A stretch of 41,259 nt of DNA. Origin: Haplomitrium mnioides (Eukaryota > Marchantiophyta > Haplomitriopsida > Calobryales). The stretch lies in the NCBI GenBank assembly GCA_049999725.1, contig JBNGIS010017006.1, positions 67,580 through 108,838 of the forward strand, given 5' to 3'. Positions 9,780 to 20,863 of the stretch are shown here, piece after piece. Under the pieces are notes generated by a model. The model had not been told where the DNA came from, ran no database searches, and was given only the letters and a program-made list of their open reading frames with translations. A program made the translations under genes and the position numbers. Position 1 is the first letter of the stretch; every line of letters starts with the position of its first letter.

Positions 9780-11690
9780 CGACCAATCTTGATAAGGTTC
9801 TAGAATACAATCGACTGAATGTGCCTTCTCAAGTCCAAGAAAATACTAAAAGCCCAAGAAATACGACTTCTTTGCATCTACAAGAGTTCTCCTTGGTCAC
9901 ATCATTTCAGAAGCCATACTACACCTTGATCTTGCAAAAGTCAATATTAATCTTGCCCTTCTTGCCCCACAGACAGCTAAACATCTCCAACACTTTCAAG
10001 GATGTCTGTGTATTATTGTAGACATTGTAAGAACTATGCTTGTATTGCTTCCCTTCTATATTCTTTAACCAAACATGAGGTTCTTTTTGTCAAGACTGAT
10101 GAATGTCAGCGAGCCTTTCAAGCTTTTAAGAATATTCTCAACTTCCTTCCATTTTTGTCCCCAAGTGATTGGACCATTTCCTTTTTTGTCATGGTTGATA
10201 CCTCAAGATGACAAAGAGTGTCCAATCTATTACAAGATAAACAACTCAGCCTTGCGGAACAAAACTACTTTGTAACGGAGAGAGAAGCGTTAAGCATGAT
10301 TCATGATGTTCGAAAATTCCCACACTACCTCCTTGGTTATCAGTTTGTATTCATTGTTGATCATAATTCATTGAAATATATAGTCAACAAACCTCATCTC
10401 ACTCGTCACCTACTACCAAAATTCACTATCACTATCCAAGTTCAATCTGGTCTTAAGCATAGTAATTGCGAGCTCTTATCTAGCATGCTTGGTGACCTTG
10501 ACCCTACATCCATCGATGACAATTTTCTAAATCTATGGGTATCACATGTAGCTTCCTTATTCTCTATCAACCTTGTATCCGAGCACCTCTTAGTGCAATT
10601 GGCTTGCCACCTTTGGTACACTCGGCTTATTCCATTCCTCACATCCAAAATTTTGCCATCGGATCTAACTACATATCAAATTTGCTTCTTTATAAAATCC
10701 ACTTCCCCATGTACTACTATTTCACGTCTATTACATCGATTTGGTGAAGATAGCATACAGTGTAGATGTTTAACTCCCCCCTAAACCTCTCAAGTTTTGC
10801 AAGGTTGCCACACATCTGCTTGTGGTGAACATTTTGTAGGGAAAACTACTACTTTGAAAGTTTTATGTTCAGGCTATTGGTGGCCAACTCTATTTGCTGA
10901 TGCAGATAAATTCATGAGAACATACAATGCATGTCAAAGAGTCAATTGTCTTACAAAGGCATCTGAAATCTTCTCGGTTCCAATCTTTCCTATATCGGCT
11001 TTTGGAAAATGGGGTCTTGACTTTATCAACTCGATAAGTTAAACTCCTCCTTCTCATAGTTGTCACAATCAATTTATCCTCGCTGCTACAGACTACCTAA
11101 CTAAGTAGACCAAAGTAGTAGCACTTCTTGTATAGACAATGTTGTTTCAGTTACTTACTTCTTTCCTCTACTCCCACATTCTCACCCGTTTTGGATGTCC
11201 ATTGGAGATTGTTAGTGATCGGGATACCCACTTTCTCAATGAAGTGATTTTGGATTTCACAGAACAATATTCTATTCACCATCGTACATCAACTCCTTAC
11301 CATCCTCAAGCAAATGGCCAAGTTGAGTCTACAAACAAGATATTGAAAGCCATTCTTACCAAAATGGTATGAGCACATTGCTCAGACTGGGATGAATAGT
11401 TACATGCTTCCCTAGAGGCCTATCAATCCAAGACCAAATCGACCACGTGATATACTCCCTTTCATTTAGTTATGGTCAAGAAGCTTTGCTTTTGATAGAA
11501 ATCCAAGTTTCTTCTCTGTGTGTCGTCATTGCCCACCGCCTTAGCTTGATTGAATCTTTACAACATCGGTTGGCCATTTTAGAACAATTGACTAAAACTA
11601 GAGTCACTACCAATGCTTTGAGGTTTGCACACCAGCTCTAAGTAAAGAACCGCCACGATAGATACATCAAATCTAGATCTTTTCAAATAC
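9780..11690 (+). pseudogene. Pol of element B: reverse transcriptase end, RNase H, integrase
   Basis: Reading shifts between frames. VLLGHIISE near 9885, then LAPQTAKHLQHF near 9970 and ASLLYSLTKHEVLF near 10050-10090, are the reverse transcriptase thumb and connection. RNase H follows at 10218-10500 (EREALSMIHDVRKF, HYLLGYQFVFIVDHNSLKY, VNKPHLT). The integrase zinc region is CHTSACGEHFVGK to YNACQRV (10800-10940). The core has FGKWGLDFINS, ATDYLTK, then EIVSDRDTHFL (11206-11235) and YHPQANGQVESTN (11300-11335), so all three acidic catalytic positions are present. Stops and frameshifts are frequent. The frame is cut at RSFQI (11689) by the DNA transposon and resumes at 22445 with HNLVLVFD. 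Confidence 0.85.
11687..11690. other. Left target-site duplication (ATAC)
   Basis: ATAC precedes the left terminus and ATGC (22442-22445) follows the right terminus. Three of four bases agree. Other duplication lengths fit less well, and removal of four bases restores the integrase frame as Phe-Gln-Ile-His-Asn-Leu-Val. Confidence 0.55.
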
Positions 11691-11730
11691 AACAGCCGCT
11701 ACTTTGAACTAGGAACAAGCTACTCAAAAC
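11691..11730 (+). repeat. Left terminal inverted repeat
   Basis: The first 19 bases, AACAGCCGCTACTTTGAAC, are identical to the outer end of copy 1 and differ at one base from the right end of this copy. Agreement continues through TAGGAAC and then weakens. It spans a CTACT word followed about 20 bases later by another. Confidence 0.88.
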
Positions 11731-12585
11731 GTGAACTTTTGTTTTGGGAAAATTTGTGATTTTTGAATTCAGAAAACATAAAAAAATGAGGTTATTTAAG
11801 AAAAAAATAGTACATGAGTTTTTTGGATTTTTTTTGGCTGTTTCAATAAGCATAATCGAGCAAGAGTCAATTTTATTATGCAAAATCAATCAATATTACT
11901 AGTTTTTATGAAAATATTAAAAAACTCAAATTTGATAAAAAGCATAAAAATGATGGTAAGTTTTCACCAAAAAATTGCATTTATTATTGATTACAATTCT
12001 AAGCCTAAAAGTTGAAATACAAGTCACAAGAAGTTATTTTGAAATATGTTTGATTGCACAAACTCTAGGCGCACGTAGACATAATGCTCTTTCAAACTTT
12101 TTTGTTGGAAAATAATTACAAAACATAACAAAAAAACCCAAGATGACTAGAAGTCAAGAGAATGAGTTTGCAATGGTAAACAAAAAAATGAAGAAAATGA
12201 AACATGGCAAGGATTCAGGAGCTTTATTTTAAACTTCAAGAAAGAAGTAAGCTTTCACTTGTAGTTGAAAATACATGCAATCAAAGTTAATGTAGGCTTT
12301 CAAAAAGGTTTCAACATTTAAAAATATTTCATAATTCAACGAAGCATGTACACAAACGTATCATAGTTCAGAATCAAAAAGGCAGTAGCTAAGTAGATTG
12401 AATTAAGATTGTAAGAAAGAAACATTCCTAAGTTCTAGACTTGATTCAACTAAACAAAGGTCGCAAGATCTACAAAAGAGTCTATAACTTGTGTACAAAC
12501 AACGTTGTAATCGGTAGTCTTTGTATGAAGAAGCTTGAGAGTTGTACATGAGAAGTAGAACTTGTGGAAGGCTTGGACTTCCACC
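11731..12585. other. Left subterminal non-coding DNA
   Basis: AT-rich sequence with long A and T runs and no credible open frame. Its base composition resembles the matching stretch at the right end (22105-22400) and at 1050-1330 in copy 1. I see no gene or other named site in it. Confidence 0.6.
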
Positions 12586-12895
12586 TGAAAGTCTATGCGT
12601 GCCTAGGAATCCAAGCTCAACATATGAACACTCCACCCCAAAGTCTCTACTTCAAGCTCAACATGTGAACACTCCATCCCAAAGTCTATGTGCGCATAGG
12701 AATTCGAACTCACCATATGAACACTCCACCCCAAAGTCTGTATGCAATTAGGTATCCAAGCTCAACATGTGAATACTCCACCCCAAAGTCTATGCATGTA
12801 TAGGAATCCGAACTCACCATCTGAACACTCCACCCCAAAGTCTATGTGCGCATAAGAATCCAAACTCACCATCTGAACATTCCACAACAAAGACT
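12586..12895. repeat. Left subterminal tandem repeats (~52-bp unit with palindromic core)
   Basis: About six units, each with CCCCAAAGTCTATG followed by a variant of the TGCGCGCATAGGAATCC core, then ACTCACCAT, then CTGAACACTCCA. The best cores are ATGTGCGCATAGG (12688) and ATGTGCGCATAAG (12842). The spacer differs from that of the right-end repeats, but the palindromic core is the same, which suggests that the core is the functional part. Confidence 0.8.
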
Positions 12896-13485
12896 CACAA
12901 GAACCTAGGTTTTAGGTTCTACAGAAGAGTTTTTGCACACACGATGTTTTGACTTGTGAATCACAGTCTATGCGCGCATATGGTTCACACTTCTACAACC
13001 GAGAATGCAAACTGCAAACGTTCTATTTTTTGCAACAAACTCTACGCATGCAAAAGATTTCGATTTCTAATTTGGAATCTGAAAGTAAAAATGGGTACAA
13101 AGCTCTACATATGAGTCAAACAATGCAAAGGGTTTTAAGTTTTACATCAAAGCTCTAATAAGAAAAAAACAGTTAGTCAATTTAGGCAAATGCTTTAGCG
13201 AGACAATAACCTTAAACTCTTTTAGAAAACAATAAAGTTGGAAATAAAATACTTATATTTTAGAGCAGAAAATATTTTTACAAAGCAAATAAAATATTAA
13301 CTAAAGATTTAGGTTTCATTTAAAGCGAACAACATTCAACTTGGAACGGTTTATAGTCAAAAGTTCAAGTTGGCGGAAAATTCAACAGGTTGTTTCAAAA
13401 GATTCTGAAGTACTTTTTTAAATAATAATCTTAAATTACAATATACTTGAAAATAGAGAATATAGAACAAAATTCTTGAATGACT
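12896..13485. other. Transposase 3' flank with scattered motif copies
   Basis: Two more core motifs occur (ATGCGCGCATATGG at about 12969 and ACGCATGCAAAAG near 13044). The rest is AT-rich and likely holds the 3' untranslated region of the minus-strand transposase gene, which ends at 13486. No poly(A) signal is called with confidence. Confidence 0.5.
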
Positions 13486-14787
13486 TTAGTCACTCGTCTC
13501 GACTTCTTCAGATTCAGCTTCAGAAGATTCATGAAGGTTTGTTAGATTTATCTCAATGTTAATTACTGTGATTGAATCTCTTTGAAACATTTCAGGATTG
13601 AGGGTTTTTTGTCTTTTGTACTCAAATAGATTTGCTTTAATGGTAGCTAGAGTAGTTTTCCTCAATTGGTTTTTTTCGGTAAGAAGAAAATAAAAAGGTA
13701 GAATTATGATTTGTGTCACATCAAGAACATCAATATGTAACTTGGATTTGCATTTCCCTTTTGTTGCTACTATTTTTTCTATGAAGTATTATCCAAAAAA
13801 TGCATCTTCAGCCAAACAAGCAAATCATTAAACTCGTTCTCGTTTTGGGTTAGTATGATCTTCCTTATCAAATGACAAAACTTTGAGAACTTTGGCAACC
13901 CAAAATAGTCTGCCCTTTGGATCCAGAGATGCAACAACAAAAATAAACATTCTAGCTTTCAACTCATGTAGATTGTAGAATTTATGACCGTATCGAGTAT
14001 TGTGCGAAAGAGTCCTTTTTTGTAGCCTAGGTGCTCCATCATAGATTGCTCAATGTGTAGAAACTATTTGCTTTACCGGTGTATCTTGTTTTGTCTGTAG
14101 AGCATCAAGTTGAAAATCTAGACAAACATTTTGAGAATCATTACAAGTGTTTGATTGTTGTAAAGGTGGAAAGGCAAGTTTTGCTTCGAGTCATCGTTTT
14201 GTTTTTCAAAGATGTAGGTCGCAATCTCTTGTTGGGCAAGAAAAGAGTCATTCCACCATTGAATATCAGAATCTATAAAGAACTTGTAGCAGTTCTCACT
14301 TATATTGTCCCTTACTGAAAATACCACTTTCTCGGCATCCACTTCTCTTTCTTCCTTTTGAGATCGTTTGATTTCAGAATATGCCTTGAGAGGAATCAAC
14401 ATTGAACTCAAAATTTTTTTGTCCACTTCAGGTAGGAACTTGAGTTGACAAATACCATCCGCAGGTAGCCAAAATTCATCTGTTGAGAACTTTTTGCTCC
14501 AAATCTTTTCTTTGGAATCATTTAATTGGAACTTGAATTGTTCTCAAGTTTCCAAAGATTAAGAAGACCTTTGAAGAAAGAGTATGATTGAATATTAAAG
14601 CACTAACAACATGCACACCCACCAAACAATATTTATCAATGTTTTCTAGTGGCAAAGGCTAGTGTGTAATAGCAGTTTTCTTCTAATCCATTCCATCAAT
14701 GACAATTCCCAAGTACTTTTGACCATCAGCATAGTATTTTCTTTGATGGTATGCAAGTTTTGATCTTTCTTTCATTTGTTGGTCACG

Positions 14788-15581
14788 CTGAAGAAACAAT
14801 TAGCGATTATATTTGACTGCATCATCATAAAGCATGAAAGACATAAAATTAGTTCAATAAAACATATGTCAATACTTGTAATTTCAAAACACAACCTGAG
14901 ATGCCACAAACATTCAAGTCATTTTGAAGAAATGTTTGAATTTGTAGAAACAAAACACTTTGTAAAAGATTAAAAATAAACTTTAGGCAATTTGAAAAAA
15001 GGAAAATCTATTTTGAAAAGAAAACAACAAGATTTACAAACAAAGGGTACCAAAACACATCCTCTGAGAGTTTAGGATAAATAGAGACAATAATTAATCG
15101 TATGCACGCATAGGACCAATACAACAACACCAATATCATGGCTTGTTGTGATTATTGTCGCAATTGGTTTTAAAAGAAACAAGAACAAATCCTATACGCG
15201 TATAGGATTTGCAAACAACAAAAATTATTTTTTCAAATTATTTTTACAATGGCTCTTTATTTTAAAAGAACAAAAACAAAACTTGTTGCAAGGCTAAGGT
15301 CACCACCAAGAATCAAATTCAATTTCTGGCTTTATTCGACAACAAACAAGGTTAAAATTGAAATATAAAACAATAGAATCTATGTGAGCATAAACACTAT
15401 TCTCACAACTCAACTTGCTAAGAGTTATTTGATTCAAATCTTCTTTGCTGAATAACTTCACCAAAAACAATATCTTTTAGTTGTAAGTTGAGAAAACATA
15501 ACAACTCTAGAACTAGGCTTTGAGTCTAGAAAAAAGAGAATGGATTAGCCAAAGGTGTGGAAAGAGAAGAAAATTTGTTAC
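14788..15581 (-). other. Probable intron of the transposase gene
   Basis: On the minus strand the exon ending near CKEIK runs to a donor GTAAC at 15581-15577, and a pyrimidine-rich acceptor TTTCTTCAG ends at 14788. Exon reading then resumes in frame with the segment preceding YLGIVIDGMD. The interval is AT-rich, non-coding, and carries three copies of the palindromic motif at about 15100, 15188 and 15378. Confidence 0.55.
15096..15392. repeat. Palindromic motif copies in the transposase intron
   Basis: GTATGCACGCATAGGAC (about 15100), ATCCTATACGCGTATAGGAT (15187-15206, a perfect palindrome) and CTATGTGAGCATAAAC (about 15378). Their presence inside an intron argues against a role limited to the element ends. 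Confidence 0.7.
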
Positions 15582-16914
15582 CATTGTTGGACTCCAAGAC
15601 AAGTTTTTCTCATAAAGATTTTATTTCTTTGCATGTTTCACAAACAACAAATCTATTGCATTTTGGAATTTTTACATTTGGAAAATAAGTTTTCCAATGT
15701 TTTGTAAAACCTGAGAAACTAAGAATACAATGGGGATATTTCTCTTTCAAATAAGTTGTGTAGTAGTCATAAACTTCCCATTTTGTAAAATTATCAAGCA
15801 AGTTGTACACTTTGTGAGTGGGCATTGTCTCAGAATCATCCATCTACTCACGTACAAAAACTCCTTTAGTAGATAGTTCTCTTTCTCCAAAAATATCTCT
15901 AAGATCTGCATTTTTGAGATTTTGAATCCTTTGGATTCTATTATTCCCTACTGCTAATATTAATTTAAAGGCTCTTATACAGACAAAGGTACCACCAGGC
16001 AATGTAAACCAATTTTCAACATCGGAGCTTTTTCTTGGTATTCCCCACTGCAGTGTGATATCTCGATTCTTCATGCTTTGTCGAAAGTACCTTTCTCTCA
16101 TAATTTTCAAAAAATCTGTCTTGCACAACGACAAGCATTATTTTGACAATAAGAAATCCTCTTCAATTTAGAAATTGACATTGCATCGAGCTTTTTCTTG
16201 GCAAAGCTCTCGTCATGATGGACTTTCTACAAAGAATTTTTACGTAAGGTGTTTACCCGTTTGGGTTTTGGCTCAGACAAAGAATTCCTATGTTGTGCTA
16301 GACGCTTTGGTCTGTAAGCAAATCCAACAATATGAGATAATTCATCCTGAAGATCTTGGTCGTCATCGTAAACATTGTTTGTTCCATTGCAGAATATTTT
16401 CGAGAGTCCATTTTTTCTTGGGGATTGGGAGAACCAAATCTTGATCAATATGTCAATTAGAAGGAATTTTTTTTTTGTAATAAAATTGGTGCCCTTGGCG
16501 ATAACTCCAAAGAAATGTTTATTGATTGAGACTCTTTGTTAGAATCATTTTCCAAACTATCGTATGAGGACTCCTTCAAAAGAATTCGGTTTGTTTCAGA
16601 TGTCTCAATTTCTTTGCGAGGTGCAACTTGAAACAAAATCAATTGTTGTTTGAGTGGTGCTATCCAGGAGAGTGGCTCATCTCCAAAATTAAAACTCTCC
16701 ATAGATTGTATGTTTTGTGTGTTCTAAAAAAACACACTTTGATCATGAATATGAAAGTCTCCCTCAGATATAGACGAAGAAATGTCTACAACCATCTGGA
16801 ATTTCTGTGTTGAACCTTTTTTTTTCTAATATTTTAGAATACTCAGAAGAAAGATTCAACTTCGACCGCTTAAAGGGCAACAAAGACCTTGTGCTGGATG
16901 AAGATTGTTTCTTT

Positions 16915-17065
16915 AATTCTCTGCGAGCACTGAGTTCCCTCTTTGATCCTTTGCGCGCAAGTTGTTGAGTCGTTAATCCTATGCGCGCATTAGATTCACT
17001 CCTTGATCCTATGCACGCATAGACTTGAGTTCTTGATCCTATGCACGTATGGAGTTCACCTTCTT
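16915..17065. repeat. Palindromic motif cluster in the transposase N-terminal coding region
   Basis: Five related cores occur here: CTGCGAGCACTGAG, TTGCGCGCAAGTTG, TATGCGCGCATTAG, TATGCACGCATAGAC and TATGCACGTATGGAG. They are spaced about 27-33 bases apart with TTGATCC linkers. In the coding direction they yield a repeated Ile-Gly-Ser-Arg-type peptide. The DNA motif, not the peptide, is what recurs elsewhere in the element. Confidence 0.75.
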
Positions 17066-17452
17066 GATCTTTTTGGGCAAAGCTATCTGATTCAACAGAA
17101 GTCATCTTTTTTCCTGATATACTCGCCATGACACTTGATGCTTTTGGTACTCCATTGCTTGCCTCCAAATAACTGTTATTTGAACAAATGTCAACCTACT
17201 TGTCAAAAGTAATACTTTTTTGTGAAGATGAATCTTGAAACTCTAACCTCTTCTTGCCTTTAAAAACTCCAGCCATTGAAAAGGTTGTCTAAAAATCAAG
17301 TACTTGAAGGAATTATTTTAACAAATATTATGAACCTCTTACATCACACATAAAAGATGTGTTTTTGTTGTTTTTTCTACAAAACGACAAAATTGGGAAC
17401 TTTTTGTGAAGAAAATGAAAAAAAAGAAATTGGAAATATGAAAACAAACAAT

Positions 17453-17462
17453 GTTTTATATA
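17453..17462 (-). promoter_or_regulatory. TATA box for the transposase gene
   Basis: On the minus strand this reads TATATAAAAC, about 180 bases upstream of the transposase ATG at 17276. It faces away from the TATA box at 17553-17560, which lies about 90 bases to the right. Confidence 0.55.
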
Positions 17463-17552
17463 CTCACTTTTTCTTTTGCACCAAGAAAACCTACATATCA
17501 AGAGCTCCGCGAATCATTTTTTGGCGAGAAAAGGCATTTTTTGAAATTTAGC

Positions 17553-17560
17553 TATAAAAG
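17553..17560 (+). promoter_or_regulatory. TATA box for the methyltransferase gene
   Basis: TATAAAAG in the context GCTATAAAAGGAGCG is a near-ideal core promoter element about 180 bases upstream of the ATG at 17739. Paired with the opposite-strand TATA at 17453-17462 it forms a compact divergent promoter. Confidence 0.65.
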
Positions 17561-18090
17561 GAGCGTTAGTGGAAAGTTTCTTTCTATTGTCGCGAGTTTA
17601 GTTTTCGGTTTTTGTTTTCTAAGTATGGTTGTTTTTGCATTTACTTGCTTTTTTTCCATTTATAACCTTTAGAGATTTTTGAACTTTTGTTCATTACATT
17701 TTTTGCCTCAAATTTGACTTGTCTTTAGCATCTTGAGAATGGCATCTCAAGGAAATGTTTCCCGCCCTTCTCAACCAAAGCCATACAGGTATTTGGATGT
17801 TGTCAAGGTTCTAGAGCCTGAAAAACTCTAGTGCAATTGGCTAGTTAATTACTGTTCTTTGAAAACCCCCGATCAACATCTTTACTGGTGAAACTGAAAA
17901 ATTCAATTTGGGTCTACTGGTCCAAATCACCATGATCCGAGAAGGCAAGAAAGCTAACATCAAGCTGTTTGTGCACTCCCAAGACGCAACTACCCTTTAC
18001 AATGCAAATCACAAACGATTTGCTTTTTTTGAAATGAAGAAGAAGGACATTTTTGTGAAGCATCTTCAGGTTACAAAGAAAGATGGCAAG

Positions 18091-18516
18091 ATAAATTCTG
18101 AAATTCTTTTTCTTTTGTTTGTTTTTTTACTAAATCATAACTCCCAATGAGTCCATGTGAGCATGGACTCCCATCGTCCATGCCCGCATGGACTTTGGAG
18201 TCCCTGCATGCTAGGACTTGGAAGTCCTTGCGCTCTTGGACTCTCAAGTTCATGCACGCATGGACTTTGGGAGCTATAGGCGCATGGATTCCCATGTCTA
18301 GACGCGCCTAAACTTGGTAATCCTTGCGCGCTTGGACTTTGAAGTCCATGCGAGCATACACTTCGGAGTACTTGTGCGCAGGGACTCTCATCATCAATGC
18401 GCGTATGGACTCCCTTGTGTAGTGCACAAGCGTAATGTTATTAGAGTCCCTACGAGTAGCGAATGTTGAGTCTTACACTTGTGCTTATGCTTAATTTTTT
18501 TTTGTTTTGTTTTCAG
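18091..18516 (+). other. Intron 1 of the methyltransferase gene (donor mutated)
   Basis: The exon ends at GATGGCAAG and the next bases are ATAAATTC where GTAAATTC would be expected, a likely G-to-A loss of the donor. The acceptor is excellent: TTTTTTGTTTTGTTTTCAG ending at 18516, before TTCACTCAGTTTGTGGC (FTQFVADF). The intron is packed with palindromic motifs. Confidence 0.6.
18145..18450. repeat. Dense palindromic motif array inside methyltransferase intron 1
   Basis: About a dozen cores in 300 bases, among them GTCCATGTGAGCATGGACTC, GTCCATGCCCGCATGGACTT, TTCATGCACGCATGGACTTT, TCCTTGCGCGCTTGGACTTT and TCAATGCGCGTATGGACTCC. Each is nearly its own reverse complement. The unit spacing is about 22-30 bases, shorter than at the element ends. 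Confidence 0.85.
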
Positions 18517-19019
18517 TTCACTCAGTTTGTGGCGGATTTCATGGATAGTTACAAAGACGTGAAGCACGTCGAGTGAAACTTTATTAAATTGGCCATCCAT
18601 ATCAAGATTCTAAAGCCCAAACATGGCATCAATATTCAACAACTGGTACCACATCCGAGCACGACAACATTTTCAATTCATGTGGCAAGGCCCCTCTGCC
18701 CAAAAGAAAAGAAAGAAGGTTGAGCTAGTTGAGGCTCCATAAAAGAACAAACCGACTGCCAAGAAGCAAAAGCTTGCTCCACCACCGGTCATTGAGGAGG
18801 AGCTAGCCCCGTCAAAGTCTTCAGCAAAGTCATCTTCAACTACCCCTTCGTCTTCATCACCAAGCAACTCTGAGAGGGAATTAGATCCAGAGCCAAATCA
18901 AACTGCAACGTCAAGAGCTAAAAGGCAATCCCACAAGGGGTTGCAAACTTTCTAAGAAAGGGAGCAGGTAGACCCTCAGACAGTGTTTGAGGAAGACAAG
19001 AACAAGATAAAGGAGTCTA

Positions 19020-19400
19020 CAATCCAGCGATGTAGAGTCCATGAAGAAACAATCACAATAAAGCTAGAGAATTTGAATCTGCTTAAACATGGAATGGATA
19101 ACTAGGGTCCATTTCATATTAGAAGGCTGAATGAGGATTTTGTTGAGCTTCTAGCATAGAGAATGCTCACAAACAAGTATGCGCATAGTTTTTTCATCGT
19201 TGTTGTTGACCCGAAGTGTGGGTTAGAAGACAAATCAGAGTTTGATATTAGGAACCTTGAGAAGTATCGCTATAAGATTGCAAGAGGCAATCACAGTGTT
19301 GCAACAAGGCAACTATTAATTAGGAAATATGGAGTGAAAAATCTGGCATTATCACTCTATATTTGTTATGTCTACGTGGGCTTTACACCAATAGAGGCCC
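19020..19400 (+). other. ParB-like region in the methyltransferase protein
   Basis: ITIKLENLNLL is followed by GPFHIRRLNEDFVELLA, SFFIVVVDPK and YRYKIARGNHSVATRQLL. This matches the ParB/Srx pattern: a strand plus L-x-x-L, a helix ending in L-A-x-x-I, a P-I-V-V-like strand, then G-x-H/R-R-x-x-A. Gly-Asn-His stands where Gly-(Glu/His)-(His/Arg)-Arg is usual. In phage and bacterial methylases such a domain often precedes the catalytic domain. Family assignment is by eye and moderate. Confidence 0.55.
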
Positions 19401-19988
19401 GCATTTTTGCCATTGATGACAAATATGACCAAATGTATAGGCTAGAAATGACCTTTATTCAAAAGTTTGAATATTGGTATCAAATATTTGTCGAGAGTAG
19501 GATGGTGTCATCTCAAAAATTGAAAAGAGAGTTGGTGTTAGAAACCTTAGAGATAAAGCCCAATTCAACACTTGAGAAGACCAAAACTTCTCAAGATAAT
19601 TGGTTCCAACTGGCGTTTAGAAGTGGAGAGCTCTGGGATTTACAATAGAGCATTTTTGCAATGTGGGAGAAAAAATACGATCAAAGGCCAGAAGCCAAAG
19701 GCCAAGGGATCTTTGAGAATGGAGGACATGAAGTGGATACTTTGGAGGTCCCTTGAGGGTCTTCCTAATGAAGTAAAGATTTCAGTTTTGAAGCGGGTGG
19801 AAGCCGTAGAGCTTTCAAGGGACGAAATGTCTCAAGAGGCAGAGAGACATAAAGTTTTGGTTGTTATGGTTAAAAGTTTTTGTTCAGAGGTTTATTGCAG
19901 CACTTGGGAGGTGGCAAAAGAGGAGTACCCTCTCCACACTGAGGAGTCCAAGATGGCTGCTTTCTATTCAAGCTTCGAGAAGCTTTTG

Positions 19989-20227
19989 GTAAGTTCTTCT
20001 TTTTACATCACATACATTTCTAAGGAGTTGCAGTGAGTTTATTTTAAGTTGTACTTTGTTTTCACAAAATAAGTCTAGGGTCCATGCGCGCATGGACTTT
20101 GCAATCCAAGCGCATAGGGACTGCAAAGTCATTGCACACTTGGAATACGAGCATGGAATTGAGTATCCCTCTCTAACATATAATTTTCTTATCTCCCTAT
20201 AATGTTTTTTGTTTTTTTTTGTGCAAG
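19989..20227 (+). other. Intron 2 of the methyltransferase gene
   Basis: Donor GTAAGTTC at 19989 follows AAGCTTTTG, and the acceptor is a T-rich tract ending GTGCAAG at 20227. It contains a perfect 20-base palindrome, AGTCCATGCGCGCATGGACT (about 20078-20097), and weaker copies to about 20160. Confidence 0.65.
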
Positions 20228-20569
20228 GGGACAAAACTTTCAAACGTCAACTAGCTAAAAAAATTGACAGTAGTTGCAAAAGGACAAAAAAGATTAGGGG
20301 TCGAAGGAGCCCCAAAAGATCAAAACTAGCCTCCCACTCTTGTTTCCTATCCTATAGCTTTCCTTCTTCATTGCCAAAAGACTAGAGAGTGGAAATCAAG
20401 GCAACAAAGTCGTGCTCCATCTCTTACAACTAAATGAGTTGTGAGAGACGAGGACTTAATGTCCTATGTCGATGGTCTCAACGTGGCATTTTACCAAGTG
20501 TACGGGGAGGCCAACGCTTGACAATTGAAGGGCTTCGTGAAACCTAGGTGTTTTACTTTGGCTATAGTA

Positions 20570-20584
20570 GACATTGCTTACGGT
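20570..20584 (+). other. Methyltransferase catalytic motif IV (degenerate)
   Basis: Reads Asp-Ile-Ala-Tyr-Gly after the hydrophobic strand FTLAIV. Active amino-methyltransferases have (D/N/S)PP(Y/F/W) here. DI-x-YG may be a family variant (such as DIPYG) with a further mutation. The other copy does not extend to this region within the window. Confidence 0.55.
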
Positions 20585-20767
20585 TACAACCTTAAGGAAT
20601 GTAAGCATGACGATTCTGAACCATTTTCAAAAGATGACATTTTTGACATGATTTCATCTTTTGCGACAATTACAACATTGGATTTTTATAATACACTCGT
20701 TGCAACAGTTTGGCATTGTTGAAGATGCCTTTTCGAAAGTTTGCTGTGCAATTGACCATGGTATCTC

Positions 20768-20863
20768 GTAAGTTGTTCTTTGATTTTTTAGTTTTTAATT
20801 TCTATTTTTACTTTTCTTGCACTTTGGTTACATTGTTTAATTTGTTTACTTTTCTTTTTACAG
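20768..20863 (+). other. Intron 3 of the methyltransferase gene
   Basis: Donor GTAAGTTG at 20768 and acceptor CTTTTTACAG at 20863. Joining the flanks keeps one frame across the junction, linking the AIDHGIS segment to DKSKIHHSGG. This is the smallest and cleanest intron and supports a truly spliced eukaryotic gene. Confidence 0.75.

Larger units (their letters stand above)
13486..17276 (-). pseudogene. DDE-like transposase gene, spliced, broken
   Basis: The start is the ATG at 17276 (MAGVFKGKKRLEFQDSSS), with a stop at codon 27, then a low-complexity Ser/Lys/Arg-rich N-terminus to about 16764. The conserved part runs LPGGTFVCIRAFKLIL (about 16010-15950), RIQRIQNLKNADLRDIFGE, then VYDYYTTYLKEKYP, SGFTKHWKTYFPNVKIPK and CETCKEIK (15639-15616). 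An intron (about 15581-14788) follows, then QQMKERSKLAYHQRKYYADG and YLGIVIDGMD (near 14700), and a C-terminal part with FSTDEFWLPADGICQL (near 14490) and GRLFWVAKVLKVL (near 13910). This order resembles eukaryotic proteins in which DGMDQ-K-T follows a zinc-like CxxC (Pfam DUF7869, from memory). The expected middle of the catalytic domain, with the second and third acidic residues, is missing between about 14580 and 14540. Several stops and frameshifts confirm it is dead. Confidence 0.65.

Noticed and set aside
12586-12895. CRISPR-like array of ~52-bp repeats
   Set aside because: The repeats are degenerate, there are no unique spacers of constant length, no cas genes, and the core palindrome recurs outside the array within one transposon.
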